A DNA stretch of 64,000 bases, taken from the NCBI RefSeq assembly GCF_036226925.1, contig NZ_CP109031.1, positions 6,758,001 through 6,822,000 on the forward strand, written 5' to 3'. How positions within the stretch are numbered: position 1 is the stretch's first letter; each line of letters starts with the position of its first letter. Position numbers and translations under genes: made by a program. This DNA is from Streptomyces sp. NBC_00659. GTDB lineage: Bacteria > Actinomycetota > Actinomycetes > Streptomycetales > Streptomycetaceae. Of the stretch, positions 1 to 8,166 are shown piece by piece. The notes beneath the pieces were generated by a model. That model worked only from the letters and a program-made list of their open reading frames with translations, had not been told where the DNA came from and did not search any database.

Positions 1-32
1 TCAGGCCGGCTCAGGCCGGGTCGGGTACGCGC

Positions 33-3002
33 TCAGGAGAGCTTGTACGTGGTGACCTGGTGGATGGCGTTGTTCGGCAGGTAGTAGCGGCCGCCGAACT
101 CCTCGGCCATCCGGTCGAGGCCGTTGTAGTCGCCCGTGAGCGAGAGCGCCTCGTCGGCCCCGTCGCCGTCCAGGTCGGCGGCGAGGTAGTCGCGCGCGCC
201 CATGAGGGTCGCGCTGCCGACGCCGTTCGCCCAGCTGGCGTCGGACTCGAAGATGCTCGGGTCCCACAGGTAGAGCCCGCCCTCGACACCGGCGACCAGC
301 AGCCTGCGGCCGCCGGGACCGGTCAGGAAGCCGCCGCCGTAGGACTGCGGCAGCACCCCGGCCTTGGAGTCCACGCCGTCGGCCTCGTACCGCCGGAAGG
401 AGGCCGTGCCTCCCTCGTACAGCACACCGTTGTCGGCGAAGTAGCTGAAGTGCGTCCACAGGCCACCCGCGTAGCCGGAGTGCAGCACCTCACCGGTGCG
501 GCCGTCGCGGATCTCGAAGTAGTTCCGCGGGCTGAGGGATTCGGCACCGTTGATCTCGATCGGGGCGGTGACGTTCCACTGGTAGACGACCGCGTGCCCG
601 TCCGCGTACGGGATCTCCTGGGACGCGAGGATGCCGTCGTTCGGGGTGGCGGTGCGGACGCCGCCGACCGCCTCCGCCGGGGCCTTCGGTGCCACGTCCC
701 AGCGGACCTTGCCGTTCCTGGCGTCGAGCGCGACGGCGTCGGTGACCGCGTCGGTCCGCTGGTACGCGTCGAGACTCGCGTAGGCCGCGTAGACCTTGCC
801 GTCGTTCACGGACGGGTCGGTGAAGCGCACGTCGCCGGCGCTCTGGGGCGCGCTGTACGTCCACAGCGTGTGGCCGTCGCCGTAGTAGGCGCGCAGGGCG
901 TCGGTCGGGACGAGGATGTCGAGCTCGCCGTCGCCGTTCAGGTCGGCCAGCTCGGCCGAGCGCACGTACTGGCCCGCGCCGCCCTCGATGGTGGCGAGGG
1001 TCCTGCCCGTCTTCCCGTCGAGGACGACCACGGCGGTGTCGGCCGCGACGACGATCTCCGGCTTGCCGTCTCCGTCGACGTCACCGGTCTCGATGTCGTG
1101 CACCGCGCCCGGCACGGTGGCCTGCCACAGCTTCTCGGGCTTGCCGCTCACCAGGGACGGACCCGAGTAGGCCCACACACCGTCGGACGATCCGGCCATG
1201 ACGACGTCCTTCTTGCCGTCCTTGTCCAGGTCGGTGGCCTTGGCGTACGCGATGTCGCCCATCAGCGGCGTCACGTCCTCGGCCTTGCCGCTGCCGAGCT
1301 TGAACGTGCGGATGTTCTCCGCCTGGTCGACGACCCGCACGTGCGTGCCCCGGTCGTCGCTGAAGACGTCCTGGTACATCGGGGCGGCGGCGATGCCCTT
1401 CTGCTGCCACTTGATGTCGCCCTTGGCGGAGAAGACCGTCAAGGACGCGTACCGTGCGCCGCCGGGGTTGTTCGCCCCGTTGATCTCGCGGTCGTCCTGG
1501 GCGGAGGTGACCAGCCTGCCGTCGGCCATCTGCAGCCGCCAGACGCTCGCCGCGTCCTTGTCGTTGTCGGCGTCGCGCTTGACCGTGCTCGACCACAGCA
1601 GCGTGTCGGGGTCGGCGCCGTCGAGCACGCGCACGGTGCTGGCGTTGACCCAGTAGCCCTCGTCGAGCGAGGACTCGGCGACCGCGTACTCGGCGCCGTC
1701 CTCCGCGGTGAGGTCACCGACCGTCAGCGCGGTGGGCAGGACGTTGTCCCGGGTCTCCAGCGTGGCGCGGTGACCGGTTCTCAGATCGTAGGAGGCGACC
1801 TCGTAGCGCACGGCGTCCGTCGAGTCCTGCTGCTCCAGGGCGACGATCCGCTTGCGGCCCGCGTCCAGGCGCAGCTGACGGCCGTAGAGCATGCTGTCGG
1901 TCTGCCAGTCCACCGAGCCGTCCGCCGTGTCGAGCACGAGGGTGCGGCCGCGCGCGTCGACACCGGTGGCCTTGGCCAGGTTCCAGGTGAGGGCGACCTT
2001 GCCCTTGCCCAGGTCCTGGATGTCGCCCCAGTTGGCCTTGCGGGCCTCCCCGGTGTCGTACGTCCAGGTCTGTGCCGGGGTCAGCACGCCGTCCGCGGAG
2101 GAGAAGCGGATGCCGGTAAGGGTCATCGTGGCGGCGGCCGGGACCTTGGAGTCACCGCTCATCCGCGGCGCGTCGGCGACCAGCAGGGTGCCGTCGACGA
2201 TCTTCACCATGGAGGCGCGGTTGTACAGCTTCGACCACACCGTCCTACCGGTCCTGCCGTCGAGGACCGTGACGAACGTGCCCGTGGTCAGCGACGAGCC
2301 CGGCGAGGTGAACGGACGCGGGTACGGCGTCGTGCCGACCTGCGCCGAGAAGACCATGTCCGGGACGCCGTCGCCGGTCAGGTCTCCGGTGGAGTACCCG
2401 TTGTCCGAGGTGGCGGAGAACGGCGAGACCGCGTTGTAGCCCATCAGGATCTGCGCCGGGTACGGCTCGGCCCGCCAGACCTGGGTCGGCTTGACCTGCC
2501 AGTCCGTGAAGAAGGAACTGCTGGTGCGGGCCCACACCTCACTGTCGTCGGCCGTGTGCCGCTGCACATAGCCCATGCTGTTGACGGTGAAGTAGTCGCC
2601 GTTCCTGCCGACGGGCACGGTGGCGCCCATACCGCGCACGCCTTCCAGCGTGGAGGCGCCGGTGAGCGTGACCTTGGTGGTCGGGTCGACGTCGGCGGTG
2701 GCGCCGTCGAGCTGGGAGCCGCTGTCGGTGTCGGTGCCGGAGCCGGTGTCCGTGCCGGTGCCTTCGTCGGCGGGCTTCGGGGCGTCGTCGGACTTCGGGC
2801 TGACCGTGCTCGTGCCGGTGGCGTCGGCGTACGGGTCGAGGCCGACGTGGGCGGCCAGCGTCTCAACCTCGGCGCTGGTCAGCTTCATGGCCGAGCCGCT
2901 GTCGTCGGCGGCCAGGGCCTGCGGGCTCGCGCTCAGGCACAGGCCCGCCGCGACCAGGGCGGAGGCGAGGCGCAGGGCCCGCCGGGACTGAGGGGCTCTC
3001 AT
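33..3002 (-). CDS. Secreted FG-GAP/VCBS beta-propeller protein
   Basis: A 989-residue exported protein. A Sec signal peptide covers about residues 1-34 (a twin-arginine-like RR near the N-terminus, a hydrophobic core, then AxA). An acidic Ser/Thr/Gly/Asp linker follows at about 55-90. The rest is a propeller with several calcium-binding FG-GAP loops of the form DxDGDG, for example DLTGDGVPD, DLDKDGKKD, DVDGDGKPE, DLNGDGELD and DLDGDGADE. The ATG shares one base with the stop of the upstream S8 protease gene (TGATG), and GGAG inside that gene serves as ribosome binding site, so the two are translationally coupled. Such propellers usually bind ligands or act as scaffolds; no catalytic motif is visible. 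The reading frame continues open upstream, but the overlap start with the signal peptide is the convincing one. Confidence 0.9.
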   Translation of the reverse strand: MRAPQSRRALRLASALVAAGLCLSASPQALAADDSGSAMKLTSAEVETLAAHVGLDPYADATGTSTVSPKSDDAPKPADEGTGTDTGSGTDTDSGSQLDGATADVDPTTKVTLTGASTLEGVRGMGATVPVGRNGDYFTVNSMGYVQRHTADDSEVWARTSSSFFTDWQVKPTQVWRAEPYPAQILMGYNAVSPFSATSDNGYSTGDLTGDGVPDMVFSAQVGTTPYPRPFTSPGSSLTTGTFVTVLDGRTGRTVWSKLYNRASMVKIVDGTLLVADAPRMSGDSKVPAAATMTLTGIRFSSADGVLTPAQTWTYDTGEARKANWGDIQDLGKGKVALTWNLAKATGVDARGRTLVLDTADGSVDWQTDSMLYGRQLRLDAGRKRIVALEQQDSTDAVRYEVASYDLRTGHRATLETRDNVLPTALTVGDLTAEDGAEYAVAESSLDEGYWVNASTVRVLDGADPDTLLWSSTVKRDADNDKDAASVWRLQMADGRLVTSAQDDREINGANNPGGARYASLTVFSAKGDIKWQQKGIAAAPMYQDVFSDDRGTHVRVVDQAENIRTFKLGSGKAEDVTPLMGDIAYAKATDLDKDGKKDVVMAGSSDGVWAYSGPSLVSGKPEKLWQATVPGAVHDIETGDVDGDGKPEIVVAADTAVVVLDGKTGRTLATIEGGAGQYVRSAELADLNGDGELDILVPTDALRAYYGDGHTLWTYSAPQSAGDVRFTDPSVNDGKVYAAYASLDAYQRTDAVTDAVALDARNGKVRWDVAPKAPAEAVGGVRTATPNDGILASQEIPYADGHAVVYQWNVTAPIEINGAESLSPRNYFEIRDGRTGEVLHSGYAGGLWTHFSYFADNGVLYEGGTASFRRYEADGVDSKAGVLPQSYGGGFLTGPGGRRLLVAGVEGGLYLWDPSIFESDASWANGVGSATLMGARDYLAADLDGDGADEALSLTGDYNGLDRMAEEFGGRYYLPNNAIHQVTTYKLS

Positions 3003-5560
3003 CACTTGGCTCCCTGCGCGAAGCGGACGGCGGTGCCGTCGGCGATCACGGACTGGTTGTAGGAGTACTGGAGGGCGTCGGTGCCGGACTGGTTCGCGAT
3101 GCCGACGGTGGCGCCCGCGCCCTTGTCGGCGACCGACTGGTACTGGACGGTCACGGAGCCGGTCGCCTCGTCGAAGACGACCTCGAAGGAGGAGCGCCCC
3201 GAAGTGCCGTTGGCGTAGGCGGCGTTGTTCCAGACGACGGCGAACCGGCGGCTGCCCGTGGTGCCGGTCGTGGCGGTCTGCACCGACGACTTCTTGTCGA
3301 GGGTCAGGTCGTCCCACAGCGGGGCGATGACACCCTTGACGCCGTTTGCGCCGGTCGTCGGCAGCGCGGTGTTGCCGTAGTCGCCGACGCGCGAGGACAG
3401 GAAATTGACCAGGCCGTCGGTGGTGACGGAGGCGGAGGAGTACGAGACCCCGTACAGGCTCACCGGGAAGGGCAGCGCGACGCTCGCGGAGTTCTCGTCA
3501 CCGGTCAGCGCGACCTTCTTGGAGCCGGCGATCCAGGAGTACGCGGCCGGGGCGCAGCTGTTGCCGGAGCCGTCGGTGCGGGCCGGGACCCGGACGTCCT
3601 TGGCCAGGTCGGCGGAGGCGACGGTCGCGGTGCCGGTGTAGACGCCGTTGCACAGGACCGGCGCCGCGGGCTTCACCGTCAGGCCGTAGGTGCCCTCGGC
3701 GACCTTCGCGAAGCTGTAGGTGCCCTTGGCGTCGGTGGTGACGGCGGCGACCGGGGAGCCGGTCAACTCGACCGTGGCACCCGCGAGCGCCTTTCCGGAG
3801 ACGTCGAGCACGGTGCCGCCGACCTCGTGCGAGGCCACCGCGGTCAGCGCGATGTCCTGGGTGAGGGCCTGGTTCTCGGTGACCGTGACGCCGCCGGCCG
3901 AGCCGGTCGCGTAGCCGTAGCCGCTGTAGGCGAGGGCGTATGTGCCGGCCGGCAGGGCGATCTTGTACGTGCCGTCGGCGGCGGTGGTGACGGTGCGGAC
4001 GTCGCCGCCGGTACCGGTGGCGTTGACGGTGATGCCGGCGAGGGCCGCGCCGGTCGCCCTGTCGGTGACCGTGCCGGTGACGGTGGCCGCGGTGTGCGGG
4101 GCCAGGTCCACGGAGGCGAGGATGTCGAGCTTGCCCTCACCCCACACGTTGTTCATGCCGGCGGTGCCGCCGCAGTGGGTGTCGTCGACGTCGTGGGCGC
4201 CCTGGTCGAGCAGCGCACGGGTCTCGTCGATCTTGCCGATCAGCGAGGGGGCCGCCGACCACAGCAGCGCGACCGCGCCCGCGACGTGCGGGGTCGCCAT
4301 CGACGTACCGGATATGGAGTTGTACGACGAACCCGGCCAGGTGGACCGGACGTTGACGCCCGGCGCCGAGATGTTCGGCTTCATCGAGCCGTCGACGAGA
4401 GAGGGGCCGAAGCCGGAGAAGGAGGCGATCGTGCCGGTGGAGTCGTAGGCGCCGACGCCGTAGGACGGGGCCTGCGAGCCGGGGGCGTGCGCGGTGGAGC
4501 AGGTCTTGCCGTCACCGTCGTTGCCGGCCGCGAACGCCTCGAAGATCCCGGCGGCGTTCCAGGCCTCGACGATGTCCTGGTAGAACGTCGTGTCGCCGCC
4601 GCCCCAGGAGTTGTTGACGATGTTCGGCGCGAGGTCCGGGCGCGGGTTCTGGCCGTTGTGGTCGGTCGGCGCGAGGATCCACTGTCCGGCCGCGAGCAGC
4701 GACGCGTCCGAGCAGGAGGAGGACTCGCAGCCCTTGGCGGCTATCCACTTGGCGTTCGGCGCGACACCGATGCCGTTCCTGCCGACCATCGTGCCCATCG
4801 TGTGGGTGCCGTGGCCGTTGTTGTCGCAGGGGACGCCGCCGGTGCCGCACTGGCCGGTCGGGTCGTACCAGTTGTAGTCGTGCGTGAAGGAGCCGTCGCC
4901 GTTGTTGCCGCGGTACTGGGCGACCAGGTCCGGGTGGTTGTACTGCACGCCCGAGTCGACGTTGGCGATGACGATGCCCTCGCCGCGGTCGTCGTACTGC
5001 TTCCACACGTCGTCGGCGTTGATGTCGGCGACGCCCCACTCGGGGGTGCCGTCACCGCTCGCCGAGGAGTCCGTGGCCGACTTGGTGATCCTGCTGTCGG
5101 CGGTCTCGATGTCGTCGAGCTTGTAGTGCTGCTCCTTGACGATCGACGCGACGTCCGAACGCCTCGCCAGCTCGTTCACGAGGTCCTGGTCACCGGTGAC
5201 CTGGATCGCGTTCGCGATCCAGTAGTCCTGGTGGCCGATCTTCTTCTTGTCCAGGAAGGACGTGAGGGAGGCCTGGCTGTCCGCGGCGTTCGCGCGCAGC
5301 TCCTTGAAGGCGGCCCTGGCCCTCGCGGCGTGCGTCTTCTGCTTCTTGGCGCCGGACAGGTCCGCCTGATCCTTCAGGAGGACGAAGAACGTCGCGTCAC
5401 CGCCCTTGGCCACGGCGGCGGTGAGCGTGGAGTCGACCTCGGCCGACGGGGCTGTGCCGGCGGCGAGCGCGGGTGTCGACGCGGTCAGCAGGGCGGTCGC
5501 GGTGAAGGCGGCCGCCGCCCAGACGGCGCGTCTGCGCCGGGGCGGTTGGGGCAGGTGCAT
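3002..5560 (-). CDS. Secreted subtilisin-like (S8) serine protease with carboxypeptidase-regulatory-like domains
   Basis: An 852-residue extracellular protease resembling bacillopeptidase F. The signal peptide is about residues 1-34 and an I9-type propeptide lies at about 40-148. The S8 catalytic domain (about 175-475) has Asp202 in VDSGVQ, His250 in NNGHGTHTMG, an oxyanion Asn in AAGNDG and Ser420 in SGTSMATPHVAG. Two beta-sandwich carboxypeptidase-regulatory-like repeats (about 490-660) and a C-terminal beta-rich domain follow. Start: ATG with GGAGGAG 8 bases upstream. It is the first gene of a two-gene unit with the FG-GAP protein. It is probably self-processed after export; the substrate cannot be told from sequence. 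Confidence 0.95.
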   Translation of the reverse strand: MHLPQPPRRRRAVWAAAAFTATALLTASTPALAAGTAPSAEVDSTLTAAVAKGGDATFFVLLKDQADLSGAKKQKTHAARARAAFKELRANAADSQASLTSFLDKKKIGHQDYWIANAIQVTGDQDLVNELARRSDVASIVKEQHYKLDDIETADSRITKSATDSSASGDGTPEWGVADINADDVWKQYDDRGEGIVIANVDSGVQYNHPDLVAQYRGNNGDGSFTHDYNWYDPTGQCGTGGVPCDNNGHGTHTMGTMVGRNGIGVAPNAKWIAAKGCESSSCSDASLLAAGQWILAPTDHNGQNPRPDLAPNIVNNSWGGGDTTFYQDIVEAWNAAGIFEAFAAGNDGDGKTCSTAHAPGSQAPSYGVGAYDSTGTIASFSGFGPSLVDGSMKPNISAPGVNVRSTWPGSSYNSISGTSMATPHVAGAVALLWSAAPSLIGKIDETRALLDQGAHDVDDTHCGGTAGMNNVWGEGKLDILASVDLAPHTAATVTGTVTDRATGAALAGITVNATGTGGDVRTVTTAADGTYKIALPAGTYALAYSGYGYATGSAGGVTVTENQALTQDIALTAVASHEVGGTVLDVSGKALAGATVELTGSPVAAVTTDAKGTYSFAKVAEGTYGLTVKPAAPVLCNGVYTGTATVASADLAKDVRVPARTDGSGNSCAPAAYSWIAGSKKVALTGDENSASVALPFPVSLYGVSYSSASVTTDGLVNFLSSRVGDYGNTALPTTGANGVKGVIAPLWDDLTLDKKSSVQTATTGTTGSRRFAVVWNNAAYANGTSGRSSFEVVFDEATGSVTVQYQSVADKGAGATVGIANQSGTDALQYSYNQSVIADGTAVRFAQGAK

Positions 5561-5907
5561 CTGGGGTGCTCCTCCAGGAACGGTACGGGGGAGCTCGGAC
5601 GCTAGGCAGACGCCGTTACTCGGGCATTACAGGGTTCGGCCCGGCCGTACAACTGCCCGCTTTCCAGGGCAAACCGGGCCGCGTACGCCCATACGGTCGC
5701 GTCAACACCGCAGTTGGACGGGGGAGATTGGCACCAGGACGGAGGCGGACAGCCGTCGGCGCGGCCGAGTTCCCGCACGGCGCGGCTTCCGCACAACGGC
5801 TTTGCCGTCTCTTTACAACCCCGTCCGCCGTCGGCTCGTCTCTCCGCTCGATCCGTAACCGGCCCGCCGCTCCGGCGGGCCGTCGGACCGACGAAAGAGA
5901 GCGATTC
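5561..5907. other. Divergent intergenic region, no gene
   Basis: About 350 bp between the S8 protease gene (leftward) and the APDTG protein gene (rightward). It must hold promoters for both units. A small dyad (ACGGC-TTT-GCCGT, 5796-5808) lies about 100 bp before the rightward start. I see no convincing -35/-10 pair and no conserved reading frame with a good ribosome binding site. Confidence 0.5.
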
Positions 5908-6273
5908 ATGCGCCGAACCGTCTTCAGTGCCACGGCACTCGCGTGCACCGCCGTACTGGTGGGCACGGTGCCCGCGTTCGCCGACGGGACCTCCCCGAGC
6001 CCCAGGACCCGTCCGGGCGTCACCGCCGCCCCGGCCCCGGCGAGCCCCCGCGCGACCCGGGCGCCCTCCGCCGTTCCCAGCCCCGTGCCGACGCGGGCGC
6101 GGGCCTCGCGGCAGGTCTCCGTCCGGCCGAGCGGAGCGCCCGACACCGGTGTGGCGACGACCGCGACGCCGTCCTCGGTCCCGGGCGCGCTCGTCGGCGG
6201 GAGCGCCGCCGCCGTGTTCGCCGCGGGCGCGGCCGTCCTCGTCGTACGCCGTCGGCGGGCGACCGGGGCATGA
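5908..6273 (+). CDS. Small exported protein with APDTG cell-wall sorting signal (probable sortase substrate)
   Basis: A 121-residue protein. The signal peptide (about 1-25) is followed by a Pro/Ala/Ser/Arg-rich stalk. The C-terminus has APDTG (77-81), a hydrophobic segment (about 93-113) and an RRRR tail, which is the layout of an LPxTG-like sorting signal with Ala in the first position. The start is the ATG at 5908 with GAAAGAGA just upstream; longer upstream frames lack a signal peptide and a ribosome binding site. The stop overlaps the sortase start (ATGA), so enzyme and substrate are co-translated. There is no recognisable globular domain, so it may be a wall-anchored linker or stalk. Confidence 0.82.
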   Translation: MRRTVFSATALACTAVLVGTVPAFADGTSPSPRTRPGVTAAPAPASPRATRAPSAVPSPVPTRARASRQVSVRPSGAPDTGVATTATPSSVPGALVGGSAAAVFAAGAAVLVVRRRRATGA

Positions 6274-6902
6274 CGCCTCTCTCCAGGCGCGCGTTCGTCA
6301 CCACGGCCGCGGCCGCGCTGCTCGTGGGCTGCGGCGGCCACCCGGCCGCCCCGCCCGCGCGGCCCGGCGGCACATCCGCGACCGCACGGCCCGGCGGCGC
6401 GTCCACGGCCGCAGGGCCGGCCGCGAAGCCGGCGCGTGCGCTCGGGCGTTCGGTGCCGGTCGGGCTGCGGATACCGGCCATCGGGGTCGACACCCCGCTG
6501 ATCCGGCTCGGACTGGCCCCGGACGGCAGCGTGCAGGTGCCCCCGATCGCGGCACACGACCGGGCCGGCTGGTACCGGCACTCGCCGACGCCCGGCCAGA
6601 AGGGCCCGTCGGTGATCCTCGGTCATGTCACGGTCGGCTCGTACGGCGACGGGGTCTTCCGTCACCTCGCGCGGCTGCGCCACGGCGACCGGATCGTGGT
6701 GCGTCTGGAGAACGGTGGGTCGGCCGAGTTCACCGTCGGCGACGTCCGTACGGTCGCCAAGGTCGACTTCCCGGCCGACGCGGTCTACGGCGACGTGGAC
6801 CGCCCGGAGCTGCGGCTCATCACCTGCGGAGGTCCCCGCTCCGGAAGCGTCTACCGCGACAACGTGATCGTGTTCGCGGCGCTCACCTCCGCGAACCCCT
6901 GA
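6270..6902 (+). CDS. Class F sortase (transpeptidase)
   Basis: A 210-residue sortase that probably anchors the adjacent APDTG protein to the cell wall. Residues 1-20 form a hydrophobic leader ending in a lipobox-like LVGC (Cys21), followed by a Pro/Ala-rich linker. The sortase beta-barrel starts near residue 62 (VGLRIPAIGVDTPL). The putative catalytic triad is His119 (ILGHV), Cys186 (LITCGG) and Arg197 (SVYRDN). The ATG overlaps the stop of the substrate gene by 4 bases. The short form with the LRIPAIGVD-like strand is typical of actinobacterial class F. Lipid attachment at Cys21 is an inference; a simple membrane anchor is the alternative. Confidence 0.92.
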   Translation: MTPLSRRAFVTTAAAALLVGCGGHPAAPPARPGGTSATARPGGASTAAGPAAKPARALGRSVPVGLRIPAIGVDTPLIRLGLAPDGSVQVPPIAAHDRAGWYRHSPTPGQKGPSVILGHVTVGSYGDGVFRHLARLRHGDRIVVRLENGGSAEFTVGDVRTVAKVDFPADAVYGDVDRPELRLITCGGPRSGSVYRDNVIVFAALTSANP

Positions 6903-7010
6903 CCCCCGACCGGCTGCTCGACGGGGCGCCGGGAGAGAGGATCCTGGGCCGCCGGTCCGTACCCCCGCGGCCCGGGATCCGTCCCACCGGCACCGTCACG
7001 ACCATGGAGA

Positions 7011-7505
7011 ATGTTGAAAGGGTCCCGTGAGAAGGCAGCGTCCGAGCTGTTCGCCGCCCTCTATCCGCGCCTCGCCGGCTGGTGCCGCCGTCTCGTCGAC
7101 GACGACGGGACGGCCCACGAGATCGCCTCGGAGGCGTTCACCCGGCTCTGGTCCCGCTGGACCTCCGTCGCCGAGCCGCGGGGGTTCCTCTACGTCACGG
7201 CGGCCAACCTCGTCCGGGACCACTGGCGCAAGCTGGAGCGGGAACGCAGGGCGATGTACCGGGCCACCGCCGAGGCCGTCGTCGGCCCGCCCAACGAGCA
7301 GGCCGATCCGTCCGTACGTCTGCTCGTGCAGTCGCTGCCCGAACGGCTGCGCGTCCCGATCCTGCTGCACTACTACGCTGACATGCCGATCCGGGAGGTG
7401 GCCGCGCTGACCGGGCGCAAGGAAGGAACGATCAAGGCCGATCTCCACGCGGCCCGCGAAACGCTCCGCGCCCACCTGAGGAGAAGTCTTGATCACACAC
7501 TCTGA
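7011..7505 (+). CDS. RNA polymerase ECF-type sigma factor
   Basis: A 164-residue sigma-70 family protein with region 2 at about residues 9-75 (SELFAALYPRLAGWCR, then EAFTRLW and FLYVTAANLVRDHWRK). Region 4 is at about 108-158 (LPERLRVPILLHYYADMP, then an HTH with GRKEGTIKADLHAARETL). There is no region 1.1 or 3, as expected for ECF factors. The upstream spacer to the sortase is about 108 bp, so it may have its own promoter. It overlaps the next gene by 17 bases, an arrangement usual for sigma/anti-sigma pairs. A start two codons downstream cannot be excluded because no strong ribosome binding site precedes the ATG. Confidence 0.9.
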   Translation: MLKGSREKAASELFAALYPRLAGWCRRLVDDDGTAHEIASEAFTRLWSRWTSVAEPRGFLYVTAANLVRDHWRKLERERRAMYRATAEAVVGPPNEQADPSVRLLVQSLPERLRVPILLHYYADMPIREVAALTGRKEGTIKADLHAARETLRAHLRRSLDHTL

Positions 7506-7998
7506 CGACGGTCCGGACTTCGGCCCCGACGATCCGCTCGCCGTCATCATGCGGCCCCCGTCCGAGTACCTCTCTCCACCGCCCGGCCGTTACGAGGCGA
7601 TCCGCCGGGGTGCGGCCCGTCGCCGGCTGCTGCGCGCCGCGGCCGGGGCCGCGGCGGCGTGCGCCGTCGGCGCTCTCGTCGTGCTGCCGCTCCGGTCGGC
7701 CGTGCCCGAGGCACCCGTGTCCCCGGTGGTCCCGCTGGCCCCGCCCGCGAGCAGCCCGTCGGCCGAGCCCACTCCGTCGTCGTCGCCCGGGAGCGCCAGT
7801 CCCCGTCCCCGTGCGAGCGGACCGTCCCACCGGACGTCGGCGCCCGGTACCGCACCGACTCCCACGGCCCGGACGACCGGTGTACCTTCTCTCACCCGCA
7901 CTCCGTCGGCGCCCCGGACCTCCGAGCCCGCGACCGCCGGACCGTCCGCGGTCCGTACCCGGGCCGTTCCCACAGCGACCAGGGGGGCTCAGCGGTAG
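7489..7998 (+). CDS. Single-pass membrane protein, possible anti-sigma factor
   Basis: A 169-residue protein starting at a TTG that has GAGGAG just upstream and lies inside the 3' end of the sigma factor gene (17-base overlap). Residues 1-45 are cytoplasmic (RRGAARRRLLR marks the inner face), one membrane helix spans about 50-69, and the rest is a Pro/Ser/Thr-rich extracytoplasmic tail. Position and topology suggest a membrane partner of the sigma factor. It has no zinc-binding anti-sigma motif (HxxxCxxC) and I do not recognise the family, so the function is inferred from context only. Confidence 0.72.
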   Translation: MITHSDDGPDFGPDDPLAVIMRPPSEYLSPPPGRYEAIRRGAARRRLLRAAAGAAAACAVGALVVLPLRSAVPEAPVSPVVPLAPPASSPSAEPTPSSSPGSASPRPRASGPSHRTSAPGTAPTPTARTTGVPSLTRTPSAPRTSEPATAGPSAVRTRAVPTATRGAQR

Positions 7999-8057
7999 GG
8001 ATGCGGAGGGTACGCTCCGCCCTGCGGGCGCCACCCATAAAGCGGTCCTTCAGTACC

Positions 8058-8074
8058 CATAAGTCGGCCTTATG
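8058..8074. promoter_or_regulatory. CATAAG-N5-CTTATG inverted repeat
   Basis: A perfect 6-base inverted repeat with a 5-base spacer, about 95 bp before the ferredoxin reductase start and just left of the iron-box-like site. The AT-rich half sites stand out against the GC-rich background. It could be an operator or a weak hairpin. Confidence 0.35.
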
Positions 8075-8102
8075 AGGTCATAGCCCGGACCCGCCTACTG
8101 AC

Positions 8103-8121
8103 TTAGGTTTGCCTCAGTTTA
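8103..8121 (+). promoter_or_regulatory. Iron-box-like site (DmdR/IdeR type)
   Basis: The 19 bases from TTAGGTTTGCCT onward match 14 of 19 positions of the palindromic actinobacterial iron box (TTAGGTTAGGCTCACCTAA, from memory). It lies about 45 bp before the ferredoxin-NADP reductase start, where a repressor would block a promoter. The right half is weaker than the left. Confidence 0.45.
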
Positions 8122-8166
8122 GGCTTCCCGTCGAGTCCCCCGCCCCAGTTCGAAGGGAACCTGATC

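Noticed and set aside
60..3062. A 1000-codon open frame on the + strand opposite the FG-GAP gene
   Set aside because: It is the antisense shadow of a GC-rich gene. It is rich in Arg, Val and Gly and has no domain, no ribosome binding site and no third-position bias; the minus-strand protein has a signal peptide and repeats.
7004..7030. An 8-codon frame (MENVERVP) just before the sigma factor, as a leader peptide
   Set aside because: It overlaps the sigma start with no ribosome binding site or hairpin; probably chance.
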